From NCBI GenBank assembly GCA_027596195.1, contig JADGJG010000040.1, positions 1 to 64,000 of the forward strand: a stretch of 64,000 nucleotides of DNA, read 5' to 3'. The DNA is from Podochytrium sp. JEL0797. Taxonomy: Eukaryota; Chytridiomycota; Chytridiomycetes; Chytridiales; Chytriomycetaceae. The notes beneath the pieces were generated by a model that worked only from the letters and a program-made list of their open reading frames with translations, searched no databases and had not been told where the DNA came from. This document shows, one piece after another, positions 11,797 to 24,240 of the stretch; within the stretch, counting starts at the first letter, position 1, and each line of letters begins with the position of its first letter. Both the position numbers and the translations under genes were made by a program.

Positions 11797-14240
11797 ATGT
11801 CCTCCAAGCGCCAGGCCAAGAACTACCTCACGTCCCAGAACGTGGGCCACGCCATGGACGATGATGAAGAAGAGCCCGTGGGACCCTTCAAGCAGGCCAG
11901 TGCGGAGCAGTTGCAGAAGAGGGTCATTGCAGCACCAAGGCGAAGGGCGGTGAGTGTTTATTTTTTATTTATTTTTTTTTAAAAACTTTGTAGGCAGCTT
12001 CTTCTTCTTCCTCTTCATCCAGTGCAGCGCCCAAGTCTTCTCTCTTTGGCGGCATTTCTCTTGTTTCTTCAACTTCTTCGCCCAAGCCTTCTCATCCCAA
12101 TTCATCGAACGCCTTTTCGTTTTCGTCTTCATCGGAGACGCCCATTTCGTTTTCTTCTTCATCTTCGCCCTTCTCTTTCGCCCCTTCGAATGCCCCTTCC
12201 ACTGCGACACCCGCTGCCCCCACTCCCTCCTTCTCCTTTGCCCAACAACCACCACCACAACAACAACAACAACAACAACAACAACCCCAGTTCTCGTTCG
12301 CTTCGCCGGCCCCAGCCCCGCGCGTTCCCACTGCCGCCCCCGTCCCCACTAAAGCCCCCGAATTGCCACCCACAATTAAACCCACCATCGCCCCCGCCAC
12401 TCCCATCGCCAAACCGCCGACATTCACATTCCAACCCATGACTCCCGCGATTCCCACTCCCGCTCCCACAATCCCCACTCCCACCCCCGCCGCCCCAACT
12501 CCAAAACCCACCCCCTCCCCAGAGATCCCCGAAAAATCGACCCCCGAAACCCGTCTCCTCGCACAATCCCTGCGCGGGCTCAACGAGTCGTTTTTGAAGT
12601 TTCTCCGCGACTCGATGGAAAAGGACCCATTCGCGGATCTCTGTTCGACTGCGGAAATGTATGTTGTGAATTACAAGGAGGTTTTGGTCAAGAATGCGAG
12701 GGGGGTGGAGATTTTGAGGGAGAGGAAGAGGGGGGGTGCTGGTGAGGTTGTTTCGGTTGAGAAGCTTGTTGAAAAGACTTCTTTTGGGTCTGGTGGATTT
12801 CAGTTTGGGTCTGGTGTGCTACCCCTGTGAAGCCTGCTACTGTCGGCGAGACTGCGGTGAAGCCTGTCATGGAAGGGTTTTCTTTTACCCCGTTGAGTGC
12901 GACTGTTGACGCTGCGACTCCGAAACCCACCGCTTTTGCTTCGACGCCCAAACCCGCTGTTGCAGCTGCTGCTGGACCACAATGGACGTGCGACGAATGT
13001 TTGGTTTCGAATCCGTCCGACAAGGTCAAGTGTATGGCGTGTGAGACGGACAAGCCGGGTTCTTCAGCGGCTGCGCCCGCTCCCGCTCCTACTGGTCCGT
13101 GGGTGTGCGATATTTGCATGGTCAACAACCCTGCGGATAAAGTCAAGTGCATGGCGTGTGAAGAGCCGAGGCCTGGTGTGGCAGTGGAGGCAAAGGCTGC
13201 TGTCTCGTTGTTTGGTTCTTCTTCGGCTGGGGCAACGGCTCCTCCGGCTTCCACGAGCGGTGCGGCGGCTCCTTCTGCGGCTGCGAGTTCGACGGGTGGG
13301 TTTACGTTTGGTGGTGGTGCTCCTGCGGCGGCTGCGTCGACTACTTCTGGAGGTTTCTCGTTCGGTGGTGCGGCTCCAAAACCTGCGGCTGGCGGTTTCT
13401 CGTTTGGTGCCCCACCGGCTGCATCTCCAACGGCCCCGGCGCCTTCCACCGGCGGATTCTCGTTTGGCCAAGCCGCCGCCACTGCGCCTTCAGCAGGTGG
13501 CTTTTCGTTTGGTTCTACAGCACCTCCAGCAACTTCCGGCGGTGGCTTCTCGTTTGGCAAACCCGCCGCACCTGCTGCTGCTTCCACTGAAAACGCGTCG
13601 TCGTCTCCCGCCAAACCCGCGTCCACGTTCTCTTTCGGTGCACCCACTGCTGCTGCTGCTGCTGCCGCGGCGCCAGCTTCGGCAACGAGCGGATTCTCGT
13701 TTGGATCGATGAATGCCGGAGGCCCAACCAGTTTCGGAGCGACACCCGCACCTGCATCTGCCGCCCCCACGTTTGGAGGATTCGGCGGTTTCGGAACCCT
13801 CACAACCCCCCAACAACCCATCACCACCACCACCACCATCACCGCCGCAGAAACCAACGACGATGACGAACCTGCTCCCGACGAACAAATCGACAACTCA
13901 TGCGCGGCGCCGGTGAAGCCGACGAAACGACCACGCACGAAGTCATGACGAAGATGTACTTTCTCAACAAGAAGGAGAACAAGTGGGATGACGTTGGCAA
14001 AGGGATTCTCAAGGTCAACTTGAACACTGCGACGGGCAAGGCGCGGTTGATTTTGCGGGCGGATGGGGTGGACGCGTTTTGTGAAATATGGCGACTTTTG
14101 CGGGCATGAGTCCGAGTGTGAAGGGCAAGACGGTGGCGTTTTTGGGGGTCAAGGATGAGGTGCCTTGTCAGTATAATACGAGGGTCAAGGATGAGGGGGC
14201 GGCCAAGGTGTTGTGTGAGGAGATTGTGAAGGTTCTTTGA
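11797..14240 (+). CDS. NUP50: Nup50/Nup2-type FG nucleoporin with RanBP2 zinc fingers, frame broken
   Basis: Nup50/Nup2 works at the nuclear basket, binding importin-alpha and Ran to recycle import complexes. The N-terminus (KRQAKNYLT and a following acidic stretch) matches the importin-alpha-binding segment. One intron is at about 11950-11992. Then come Ser/Phe and FSF-type FG repeats, a Q10 run (12260-12290), and the central Nup50 helix motif LRGLNESFLKFLRDSMEKDP. Unusually, two RanBP2-type zinc fingers follow (WTCDECLVSNPSDKVKCMAC and WVCDICMVNNPADKVKCMAC, about 12985-13165), as in Nup153. More GGFSFG repeats lead to a C-terminal Ran-binding domain (VMTKMYFLNKKENKW, KGKTVAFLGVKDE). The frame needs one added base at about 12820, 13890 and 14088, always a missing base. 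Conserved protein sequence continues on both sides of each break. Confidence 0.8.
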
Positions 14241-14439
14241 GGACAATGAACCTTGGAGTCTGAGGAATATCTCGTGTTGTTATTGATTTACAGTGGATCA
14301 AAAAGAAAGACGCGGAGTGGTTGAAGTTTGATGCGGGATTTGGTTGAAATCCGATGCTTTTCGAAGGCCCAGAAAAATGAGCAGCCTGAGAGCCGCCGAT
14401 GGACGACCACTCCCGCAGATCCCCGGCGACCTTCCCTAG

Positions 14440-14805
14440 GACGACAACACCCAAACCAAACTTATCGTGATCCACGGGCTATGCATGTTCCTCGCTTTCG
14501 CGGTACTTCCCGTCGTGGGCGTCTTTGTGGCCCGACATTTGCAAAAGATGCCTTACTGGATGTACCTCCACGGTGGGATCCACTTGTTGTTGGTAGCGCT
14601 GGTTGTGCTGGGTGTGTGGGTGATTGAGCAGGTGTGTGTGGCGTTTTGGTGGTGAGGGGATGATTCGTGTGTTTTTGTGTGTTGATCCACCTCGCCAGAT
14701 CCTCGATTCCCCATTCCGGTTTCCTTCCGTTCATGCCGGATTCGGTACCATTCTGGTACTCGTTGCAATTCCGATTCAGTTGGGTGGTAGTAACGCAACA
14801 CTCTA
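14440..14805 (+). CDS. Cytochrome b561-like membrane domain, partial
   Basis: A stretch at about 14445-14630 encodes IHGLCMFLAFAVLPVVGVF, then VARHLQ and YLHGGIHLLLVALVVLG. That is two hydrophobic helices with His residues placed like the heme ligands of cytochrome b561/ferric-reductase domains (HG near the start of a helix, AR at its end). After a probable intron (about 14631-14698, GTGTGTG to CGCCAG) a third helix follows (SVHAGFGTILVLVAIPIQLG). Such domains move electrons across membranes using ascorbate-type donors. I cannot find a complete N-terminus or a fourth helix in frame, so this may be a decayed gene or one with undetected exons. Confidence 0.4.
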
Positions 14806-14809
14806 TTTT

Positions 14810-17090
14810 GATTGCCGGAATTCGAATCCACACCGTCGGAGTAGTCACACGCAACCCAGAAGGATTAAACGAACCTCTTCCTTTCGCATTTAGGTCTCTA
14901 CACGACCTTTTCATGGGATCAAGCGAGAACGCGTACACCCATCGACGTCAAATTCCACCGCTGGTTTGGTACTTTCGAAAAACACCCCAACAACGTGCAC
15001 AATGCAAACCCCCGCCCCATCGAAGAAGAAGCCGAAATCAAGTACAAATACACTGTACAACCCAGTGTCTCCCGCTGCTAACGCCGTGGTCCTCTATGAG
15101 CCCAATTGGCACTTTGACTCACCGGCCTCACCTGCATTTGCAGCGATGCAAAAAAAAAACCACATCATCCTCTATGCACGGTCAACACTCGCCCTGAGCT
15201 GTAGTGCTGCGGCAAAGATCGTCAACCTAAATTTCCCCCTTTTTCCCTGTTTGCAACTTCTTTTCCCCACAATTTTTTTCCTCTTCTTCTTTGCTACCTC
15301 GCTCGTTTGCCCCTTGCCCTGGTTGCCGAAACAGGAATGTCACTGGACCGCTAATTCCCGCTCAACAACGGCCTGCTGCACCTGGCCACATCCGATGTGC
15401 TTAACTCACTATCGAATTTAATATGTTCTTCAATCGATTCCCTGCTGCCTGAATTCATTCGAAACCAACTCGATTCGTGCTATGAATTACGAAACCTTGC
15501 CATCTGCTGAACCGCGATCCTCCTCCTTTTGCGATTCTTCGATCTGCCTCGCGTTGAGTGAGAGAATCTTCCTTTTGGGACGCGAAAAAAAAGTGGACTT
15601 CCCTGGTCTGTTACTGCCGCGAATCTCCTTGTCGACAGACTCAACAGAGGGACCAAAATCGCAGGGCACGACAAGCAGAGGAACTTGGCACGCCAACATT
15701 CCCAACTCAAAAATGCGCCAGTATTCGTCCCAAAACGCTGTCACCCCCCCCCCCACCCCACCCCAACCCCCCCCCCCCCCCCCCCCCACCCACTACTCCT
15801 TGACCCCACCCCACAACCCGCACCTCCTCCTTCGCAAATCATCTGAAATCGGATTCGACAACATGGGCTTGCGTGTCTGAATTCAATCAAGCCATATACG
15901 TGAAACCCTGATCCCTGCCTCTTCTACGAAGCCTAGAACAGTATCTCATTACGAAATCGAAAGTATATGGAATTGTCCGTGTTTTTTTGCTTACATTGCT
16001 TACATCTCATCCTCCACCCCTACAATTCAAGATTTGGTACTAAAAAAATTAAAAAAATGAGATCCTCTCCACGGAATCCTCGAAAATGCAACACACCATT
16101 GCCCAGCATTGACACGCGATCCTTGCGGCTATGGAAACGCAGGGCATGACCGCATGATTTTTACATCGATCAAAATTAGTTTGAACCTGTCCTGAAATTG
16201 GTGAAAAAGGCAGGCGGAGGAATACTCTCACTTAGCTGAGTCGTTTGGATGCAAACACCTCAGGATCGGTGCCAGTTCGCTGTGTGATCGATATTAAGAA
16301 AATAAACAAACGAAGGAGTTTGAAAACGAAAGAGATTTGTTTTTCTTTTCGAAATCCAAACAAAGCAAAACAGCCACGCCTTGCGCCTGAGATGCAAAGC
16401 TGCCTTGCCATCACACGCACACACTCGTGGCCCAGGACTGCAGACCCCGACGAACCCTAATAACCCACCCCACACACGATCCTCAACGAACTCTTGAACT
16501 CCATCCCCTATTCAAACGCGTCCACCAACCCCACCACGACCTGATTGGCACCACGCGCCTCGCTCACCCCAGCCCTAAGACAAACCATCACCTCCAAATC
16601 CCACGTTTTTTACACCCTCTCTAGACGATGGATGCATCGCGAAGGCTTCAGCGAAGTTGAAAAATCCAAAGGAGGAAAGAGCTTTGTGAATATCTTCATT
16701 CTGATTCCGAATTTCCGATTGCGAACCCAATTCCGTACTTGTTGATATCCACGATACTTTTATTGACGAACCTGTAATCTCAACACCCAACGGTTTTTTC
16801 TTTCGGTCTTGCATCTTTCTCTTAAAAATAAAGTGCTGCCACTGAAAGTTTTAGAAAAGGAGAGAGATGACGGAGCCTCACACCCACAGCGTATCTGCTG
16901 CTCAGTCTCTCGACAGCCCCCGACGTGTTGTAGCTTTCAGAGCGGTTTCCGGATTCAAACCATTCATGAATAGATGCTGCGAAACGAATGGACTGAAATG
17001 TCCATAAATTATTTACAAGAGAAGCGGAATAGTCACTGGGCTGATTAAAGAAGTCTGAAAACGAATACTTTTTTTGCACTTCCCTTTTTA
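14810..17090. other. Mostly non-coding stretch
   Basis: I see no supportable gene here. Short open stretches occur, such as 14966-15240 with VVLYEPNWHFDSPASPAF, but they lack continuity. A C-rich low-complexity tract sits at about 15739-15795. Poly-A/T runs are frequent. Confidence 0.45.
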
Positions 17091-17097
17091 TTTCATT

Positions 17098-19545
17098 TAT
17101 TGCCTCAACGACCGACTTCGCCCCCGTGGCCCAATACTCCCACTTCGACTCATATTCCTCGCCCGCCCAACCTCTTTCAAACTCGCCTTCAACTCAACCC
17201 TCTCCATCGCCCCTTCATGCCCCAACCTCGCCGCCTCCTCAAACAACATCAAACTGCGCTCATAATCTCTCTCAACACCTCTCCCCTGTTCGTAGCAACA
17301 CGCAACAGAAAACAAACACCCCGCGTGGCCCTGCTTGGCACCCTCCGAAAAGTGTTCGAACGCGCCGATTTCATCAGCCTCGTTGTCGGGCATCCCGATT
17401 CCCAATTGTTTCATTTGTCCCATTAAGTTTAAGGCTTCGGAACTTCCCTTGTCGACGGCCTTTTGGAGGTGGGAGAGGGCTATTTCGGCGTCATTGAATC
17501 GAGGACTGGGAAGGGTGGTCAAGAGACTGGCTAGTCGAATTTGAGCTTTGGTTGAATCCTTGTGAAAGATCCCCCAATTTTATCAACACCGAGTATCCAA
17601 ACACAAAAACGCTTCCAACTCACGTGCTCCGAAGCGAGACGATACCACCGGATCGCGAGTTCCACGTTTTCATCGATAATTGGACCATCTGCGTCTTCGC
17701 ATCCAGACTCATACATTGTTCCAATATTGTAGGCCGCGTCTGCGCTTCCCAATGCCCAAGCGAGATGAAACAACTTGTGAGCTTCCATCCAATTTTTCTG
17801 CAGACTCTTGTAAGAACCATTTCTATCAAAAAAAAGCACGATAGTTACCTCCAACAGATGCATATACCCCAAATTATTCGTCGCACTCGGATGCTTCCCA
17901 TCACACGCAACCTTATACCACGTTTTAGCCAACACCAAATCCTTCACAACTCCTTTGCCCTCTTCATAACAAATCCCCAAATTATTCTGCGCATGTGCGT
18001 TCCCCAACTCAGCCCCCTTCTTGTACCACTGCACCGCCTCCCCATAATCCCTCTCAACCCCAACCCCGCGATAAAAACAACTCCCCAATGAATTCATTCC
18101 CCTCCCGAACCCGCCGTGACTCGCGGCCTTGTACCACTGCACGGCCAGCTCCTCGTCTTTTTGTTTCCCAAGCCCGTGTTCGAGAAGGTATCCGAGACTT
18201 ACCATGGCGTCGGGGTTGCCGAGCTCTGCGGCGCGGAGGTAGAAAGTGGAACTGAGGCTGAGGTCCTTTTGGACACTCGTTCCCGTTTCATAGATTCTCC
18301 CAAGATTGTTCAACGCCTCAGGACAATCCTTTTTAGCAGCTTGACTGAACCTGAAAAAATCACACACCCACGCGTCAACTCAAAAACACAAACAACCCCC
18401 CCCCCCCCCCCACTCGCATCGAATACCATTTAATCGCAGCAACCATATCCATCTCCCTTCCCATTCCCGTTTCACACATGACCCCCAACATGTTCATGGC
18501 ACCCGGGTGCTCGCACTGCGCGCTCGCGAGATAAGCTTTGAAAGCCAAGTCATACGACTTGGAAACACCCAGCCCAAGAATGTATTTTTCTCCACGCGCA
18601 AACAGGAGTCGACCGTCGTCGAGCGTTAAGTCTGTGATGTGTATGTGTAAGCCCTCTATTTCAATTAAAAAAAGATCTGTTTACCATCCCAATCTGGAGC
18701 CCCTGTCGCAATAGCCAGTTTGTGCAAATTCTTGGTCACAGTATTTGCAGTCCCAGAAGATTCACGTGCAATCGCGAGCGTCAAATGCATCATCTAATAC
18801 GGAAATTAGGACGCGTTTGAGTCCAGAGAACGCGGGACGGGATGGAATGCATACCAACGCTTGCCAGTACCTCTCCACTTCCTCCACCTCCTCCAAAACC
18901 CTCTGCCTTTTAAAATAAACAGGAACGACGCTATAATTCTTTTCAATCCCCAAGCTCGACGCACTGATCGGGCTCAATAGCTGCGAGAGTGTAAACGCGT
19001 GAATGTACAAATGATACAAATTGGACTGAAGGACAGTGAGTCTGGTGTCAGAGGTACAAGATTCATGAAGAGTTTGCACGGATCCCCCGCTTGGCGATGT
19101 GCTCGGGGTGAGTGGAGTCGTGGGGACGGGTTTCGTGTGTTTTTTGATGTCGTCTTTTCTACTCACGAAAGACTCCTACAAGAACGAATAAAGTCAGCAA
19201 AAAATGCACCAATAATAAACAAAACAAAACAAAACCAACATAAATCGCGTTCAAACACCGCGCAACGCGTCCTTGGTCCTTCAACCGCGTTCCAATCCGC
19301 GCCAAGGTTTCGCAGTTCTCAAACAAGACGCGATGCACGTCGCTGACGCGGATCGGATTTTTGATTTTGTAGTCTGCTGATTTTGTAGTTTGGAAGGTGG
19401 GGATGGAGAGTTTGGGCAAAAGCGAGATCAAGGACGCGCGGGGTGGTTCGGAGGTGGATGATTCTTTTTGAGGGTTTGCGGGTGCGTCATGGATGTGATC
19501 GGCGAGAGATGCGTTACTTGTACTGGTGGAAAAGGATGTCTGCAT
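17098..19545 (-). CDS. Sel1-repeat protein
   Basis: The minus-strand ATG at 19545 opens a Ser/Thr-rich N-terminus (exon 19240-19545). Further exons at about 18855-19175, 18685-18793, 18415-18631, 17640-18350 and 17098-17570 carry a long array of Sel1-like repeats: about ten helical hairpins of 36 residues with the A..LG..Y..G.GV..D...A..WY pattern, for example ALNNLGRIYETG, NLGICYEEGKGVVKDL and CCYEQGRGVERDYERSL. Sel1 repeats are protein-interaction scaffolds. In fungi they occur in chitin-synthase activators of the Chs4/Skt5 type and in signalling adaptors, but nothing here picks one. The C-terminus is basic (RSGSIGPRGRSRSLRQ). The exon 4/5 junction next to a G14 run (18392-18411) does not keep phase exactly, so a base may be missing there. 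Confidence 0.75.
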
Positions 19546-19889
19546 ATTTTGGCTTTTTGTTTGTCGGATTTGTCCAATTTGTATTTCTTTCCAATCGCAT
19601 ATAAAAATCCGCCATCCAAACCGCAAAGGACATCACCTCATCTCTCCTCGAAAAGAAACCCGTTGCCTGTGCCAACATTGTTCTTTTTCCGATATAATTT
19701 TTTAAGTTCCAATGTGTTTATTCCGCGTTATTCCAACAATGAAAATGAAAAACCTCACACTTTCCTCCTCTCCACCCTCATCCCTATCACCCTTCGATTC
19801 TGAAACCAAAAGTGTCCGTCTCCATTTTTCCTCATAAATTTAATCAAATGAGACCGATGGTGGGGTGACAGCCACAATCTTGAGGTGGT

Positions 19890-20803
19890 CTAGTTTGCGC
19901 AGGTTTGATCAGGAGACAAATTCGATAGAAGGCGCGTCGAGGGAATTTTCCATGCTTGAATCCGCGCGAGGAACCGTCGGTTGCGAGGGAAATTGATGGA
20001 GCGATCGGTGATAATCTCACAGCCTGGAAGTGAAGGAACCCTTGCATCCACCCGAGACTTTTCGAAAATCAACCAAGCGTCTTGGAAATCGAGCTCTGTA
20101 GTCGAGATGGGAGTCAATAAGGCGACCTGCATCCCTCGTCACATACGCCGAAAAACTCACCCTCCTCGACGCCCTCACACTGCCACCACCTCCCATCACC
20201 ATTGTCTGGACCCCTTGACATGATTTTTCATTGTCCATCAAGGACCCCCTCGGCCTTAACCCACCACCACAATCACTCCCCACACCTCCACTCTCCACAC
20301 CCACATCCTTCGTCTCCAAATCCCCATCCACCGACGACCCACGACTCGACCCAGACCCACACCCATCCTCCTCCTCCTCTTCCTCATCCGAAGTGAACAC
20401 TGTATCGCCCAAAAAATCGAGTGTATTTTTTTATCCCCACCGCAGCAGGCACCATCAACTCCCTCTCCTTCTTGCTCAGAATACTTCAAGTTCGCTGGTT
20501 GCACTTGCAAGGCTCGATAATGTCCACTCCATCTACTCACAATAAATTAAAAAAATAAGAACTGAGATTTAAGCGACGCGTTTCCCTGTCTCGAAACTTG
20601 CGTCTTTTATCACTCACCGCAGCATTATATACATCCTTTTCTGCCGCTCCAACTCCGCCACAGCGTCCACATCCGTCATGGTCCGTCGTCCTTCAAGCAT
20701 TTTCGCGATAATCGGGTCATGGATGGGCGGTGGTGGTAACGCCGGTGAAACAGCAGCCGCAGTAGGAATCGTTGTCGAAGTTGAACAAGGGGACGGAAAG
20801 AGC
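19890..20803 (-). CDS. Unknown acidic/Ser-rich protein
   Basis: I do not recognise this gene. A likely start at 20803 opens a Pro-rich N-terminus followed by MTDVDAVAELERQKRMY. A GTGAGT donor then leads to a second exon (about 20440-20540, RWSGHYRALQVQP). A third exon (about 20157-20420) begins VFTSDEEEEEEDG and is rich in Gly and Ser. After a short intron a fourth exon (VALLTPISTTELDFQDAW) runs to a stop near 19890. Phases agree for this four-exon model, giving about 300 residues. There is no membrane segment or signal peptide. The model is tentative because the conservation signal is weak. Confidence 0.4.
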
Positions 20804-20980
20804 ATTTTGTGTTTGATCGCGACTCTCCGACGGTGGAGCGAGATTTTCCCATTAATTTCTTATTGTCTGATTGTCCAATCGCCAACCAAAAAAAACCTGT
20901 TGAATCAGGAGAAAATTCTTTTTCGATATCCGCATAAAAGCAAAAAAAAACATTTCGAGCAGACTCTCTCTCCATACGTT

Positions 20981-22312
20981 TCAAACGGGTGTCAACAACC
21001 CAGCAGTCCGCTGCCCTTCCAAATACATTCCCCGAATAATGCTCTGGAAGTTATCCACCTACAAACACACATCATCAGAACCTCAAATCGTTCAAAAGAA
21101 AACAAAAAAAAAGACTCACCGTCAACCGCACACTCAAAGTTCTCCCCCTCGCACAAGTCGGACTATAACAAACTTGCCCAGCCTTACAAGTCGGCGAATA
21201 ACAACTCACACTGACCCCCTTTCCTTCCTCAATCAAACTCGCCGCCACATCCTTCGCCGTGCTCGTGATTGTCGCCGCCGTGGACACGGCCGTGCTTGAG
21301 AGGGTGTAGGCGGTGGATTTGGCGATATCGATCCAGTGGAACGTGGAAGAGAGGAGGGTCGACAGGCCCGTGTAGTTTGCAGTGGAGGACGCGAGTTGGG
21401 TGGCTTTGGCGGCTGTTTCGGTGGCCATTTGGGAGGCGGAGGTGGTGGCGTTGGTGGCGTATTGGCGGGCCGTGTTGGCGGCCTCGGTTGCGGTTTGGCT
21501 GTGTTTCGATGAGTGAGTGGATTGTTTTGAGAGCACAAAAGAAATACACACCTCGCCGAGTCGTACGTAGCGGACGCCATTTTGCTGTATACCAAGAAAT
21601 AGATAAAATTTCGAAACACGAATCAAAACAAAACAAATAACTCACGTGGCACTCTCCACCGCACTCTTTGCTTTATCCACGGCCACAGGCACCGCATCCA
21701 ACACCTTGTACTTCTCCAACACCTCCCCACCCGCCAGCGTGAGCTGCCCCACAGCACTCCTCAGCTGGGTCTCGTAGAACCCGCCAACGAGGGGAAGGTG
21801 CGACAAATACTCTGCAGCAACGTGCTTCTCTGTGTGCGAGACAATATACAGCTGGTTCGGCTTGGCTGGGTCCGTGGCTTCGAGTTGCAGTTGGATCGTC
21901 TGGTTGATGCGGATCGGGACAAGGCCGCCGAGGGCTTTGGGCTGCGAGATCTGCACGAGCGTGACAGTGGCAGCCTGGGAGGGTGCGTCGAAGACTAGAA
22001 GCCATGGTCAATATCAAAATAAGGATCTCTCCTATTACGCACCCACGGACTCAATCTGTCCATCCAGATCCATGTTGCTCTGCACAAGCGTCGAGTACGA
22101 CTTGATAATGTCCTCGCGGCCATTCAGGAGCTAAGAAAGCAGGATCAGGACAGGGCCAATTACCACGCATTAATAACTACCAGGTACGGGTTCGTGTACT
22201 TGGCATCCGCAGAATAGAAGGTGTTGATGGCCTTGGCACTGGCCGCAGAGTCGGGCGACGTGAGCGTCTTGAACAGCGCTGTGATTTGCTCGGGTACAGA
22301 CGAGGCGTCCAT
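20981..22312 (-). CDS. NTF2/SnoaL-like protein with C-terminal CYSPTC motifs
   Basis: The minus-strand ATG at 22312 starts MDASSVPEQITALFKTL and runs through five introns in consistent phase to a stop at 20981. Residues about 1-140 look like an NTF2/SnoaL cone domain (FYSADAKYTNPYL, MDLDGQIESV). The next part (HLPLVGGFYETQLRSAVGQL) and a ~90-residue Ala/Thr-rich amphipathic stretch (SASQMATETAAKATQL) resemble 11-mer lipid-droplet or LEA-type helices. The C-terminal ~60 residues carry two CYSPTC motifs and a final exon with VDNFQSIIRGMYLEGQR. Similar fungal proteins are annotated only as SigF-like/NTF2-like, and the function is unknown. The amphipathic segment suggests membrane or lipid-droplet association (inference). 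Confidence 0.6.
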
Positions 22313-23296
22313 TTTTGGAAAATTGCAATCAAAACGCCTCGTGGGTCGTTTGTTGCATTTCTGCCAAAATTAAAGGAAAATCCACGTGAAATTGTAAATC
22401 TTGGCAATCTTGTCGCCAATCTCCTTGGCCAACACGCCGAGCTTCGCGTGGTCCGTGTTCTGTTGCGACCACTCGATCCCGTCAAAATAAGTATTCCAAA
22501 ACCCAATGAGATATGCATGTGGAAGTGAACGTGGTCAACCAGATTGTCAGTCCGTCCGCCGGATCTAGGTCTAATGTCCATATCCGCACAAGCTCAATCG
22601 GCAAGATTCTCGTCTGTCAGCTGGTGCATAAACTGGCCTTGGGCGTGGTCTGTTTGATCGGAACATCATCAAATGAACAATTGAGACTCGAACGAGACCA
22701 ACAGTTCATTACTAGGTAGCGAAGATCATGCGGGTGAAAAGAGAGCAACCATACCGTGTGTCCACTACTGAGTGGAAGGAAAAAATTGCAATCGAAACAA
22801 GAAAAGGACGCGCACTGAAATCCGTGTCGGGCGCGTTCGTGGTAAAGGAGATCATCGCGCAGGTGGTCGCGATGTTTAAGCTTCCGCCGCTCATGCCGGC
22901 ATCGTGTTCATGGGGTTCCGAGGCCGCAATTGCCCCCGCTGCTGAAGCGTTGCATTATTTGAGTGCCGATCCACGCGGCGATACCAGTTTGACGCGTCGC
23001 GCTGCACTTTTCAACGGTTATGATTCGACTGCATACAAATTCCAACCAAGAGAATGCGAAAGGATCGAGAAATTCGTGGAAGAAGGAATCTGAAGGAATA
23101 TTTCGGATTCTTTACGATTAATGGTGAACTATTTTGACTCCGTAATGGGGGAGAGGAAGGGGAAGCACAAAAACTAAAGGAGTCACATCCCCCAACCTTT
23201 GATGAGTAATGCTTGGGATTTTATGTGACTCAATCTCAACCTTCACCTTTATATGAGTATGAGAGTGCATCACAAAAAAACCCAAACATCAAACAA
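22313..23296. other. Intergenic stretch with possible minus-strand exons
   Basis: On the minus strand, 22820-22896 (MSGGSLNIATTCAMISF) and about 22390-22510 (WNTYFDGIEWSQQNTDHA, then KLGVLAKEIGDKIAKIY) look protein-like. They do not connect in frame, and stops lie between them. They may belong to a decayed or indel-damaged gene upstream of the NTF2-like gene. The 121-residue plus-strand frame at 22728-23093 lies opposite these exons. Confidence 0.35.
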
Positions 23297-24240
23297 ATGA
23301 CTGACATCAGAGAAGAGATTGGCGACGGCAGAGCCGTCTTCGAAGTGAGACCCCCTCCCCCCCCCTCCTCCCACCCTCCTTCCCACTCTTTCATCTTCCC
23401 CACTCACCCAAAAACAAAAAAACAACACCCAGGCTTCGACCGACTTTGACGGCAAAAAAGGCATGCGCAGTTTCGCCGACGAATGCAACCGCTGCGCCTC
23501 GATCCTCGCCTCCTTCATCAACCCTTTGGACAACGAACCCACCATGGCCAAAACAATCCCCGACGAGATCCTCCAAAACGCCAAGGGACTTGGCATGCTA
23601 CGGGTCACTCGCGTCGGAACCGGTGGCAGTGTGCGTTTCGGAGCAGGGTTGGTGGTGAAACGAATCGGGGACAAGTGGAGCGCTCCTTCTTCAATCAAGA
23701 CAACTGGAGGGGTAAATTTTCCCTTCCATTAATCATCCCATGCAATTTATTCACCCCCCACAAATAAAGGGTCTCGGCGTCCAACTCAAACACGACGTGG
23801 TCGATTTCCTCCTCATCCTCAACACCACCCGTGTCGTCAAAGTCTTCCAACGCGGATGGGACATCCAAGTCGGCCCCTCATTCGAAATCACGCCCGGACC
23901 TTTTGCCGACAACCTCGCTCCAATCGACGAGGACACTGAATGCTTTTTGTACGCGAAGCACGCGGGGGAGTTCCTTCCCGCGTCGTTGGAAGGAGCGTAC
24001 ATCATGCAAGGGAAATATGAAAACGAGGACGCGTACGGCAGAGGCGTCTTTTCGGAGGTGGTGTTGAGCGGGAACGTGCCCCAGCCAAAATGTTCCGAGG
24101 AGCTTTACTTGTGAGTTTATATTTTTCATTTGGTTTCATACGAGATTTGCATGCTGAATTTGTTTGTTTCCTTGTGCAGGAACTTGGAGAAACGCATCAA
24201 CGCCGAGAACGCGGCCGAGTTTGCCCAGATGAGAATTTAA
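23297..24240 (+). CDS. SYLF-domain protein (Ysc84/SH3YL1 type)
   Basis: SYLF proteins bind phosphoinositides and actin and act at endocytic patches. Four exons (23297-23344, 23433-23711, 23770-24110, 24180-24240) give about 242 residues with one SYLF domain covering almost the whole length. Diagnostic segments are IPDEILQNAKGLGMLRV, GGSVRFGAGLVVKRIGDKWSAPS, and the repeated-LG part beginning GLGVQLKHDVVDFLLIL. The family's usual C-terminal SH3 domain is missing, so this is the SYLF-only form common in fungi. The start follows from the short first exon MTDIREEIGDGRAVFE, which splices cleanly. The gene is intact. Confidence 0.85.

Noticed and set aside
12159..12583. Long minus-strand Gly/Val-rich frames opposite the nucleoporin
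   Set aside because: They are shadows of the low-complexity FG/Pro region on the other strand.
17821..17875. 26-base intron in the Sel1 gene
   Set aside because: GTAACT...GATAG is too short and would shift frame; the frame reads through it.
22728..23093. 121-residue plus-strand open frame
   Set aside because: It lies opposite better protein-like minus-strand stretches, has no recognised motif and no clear gene context.
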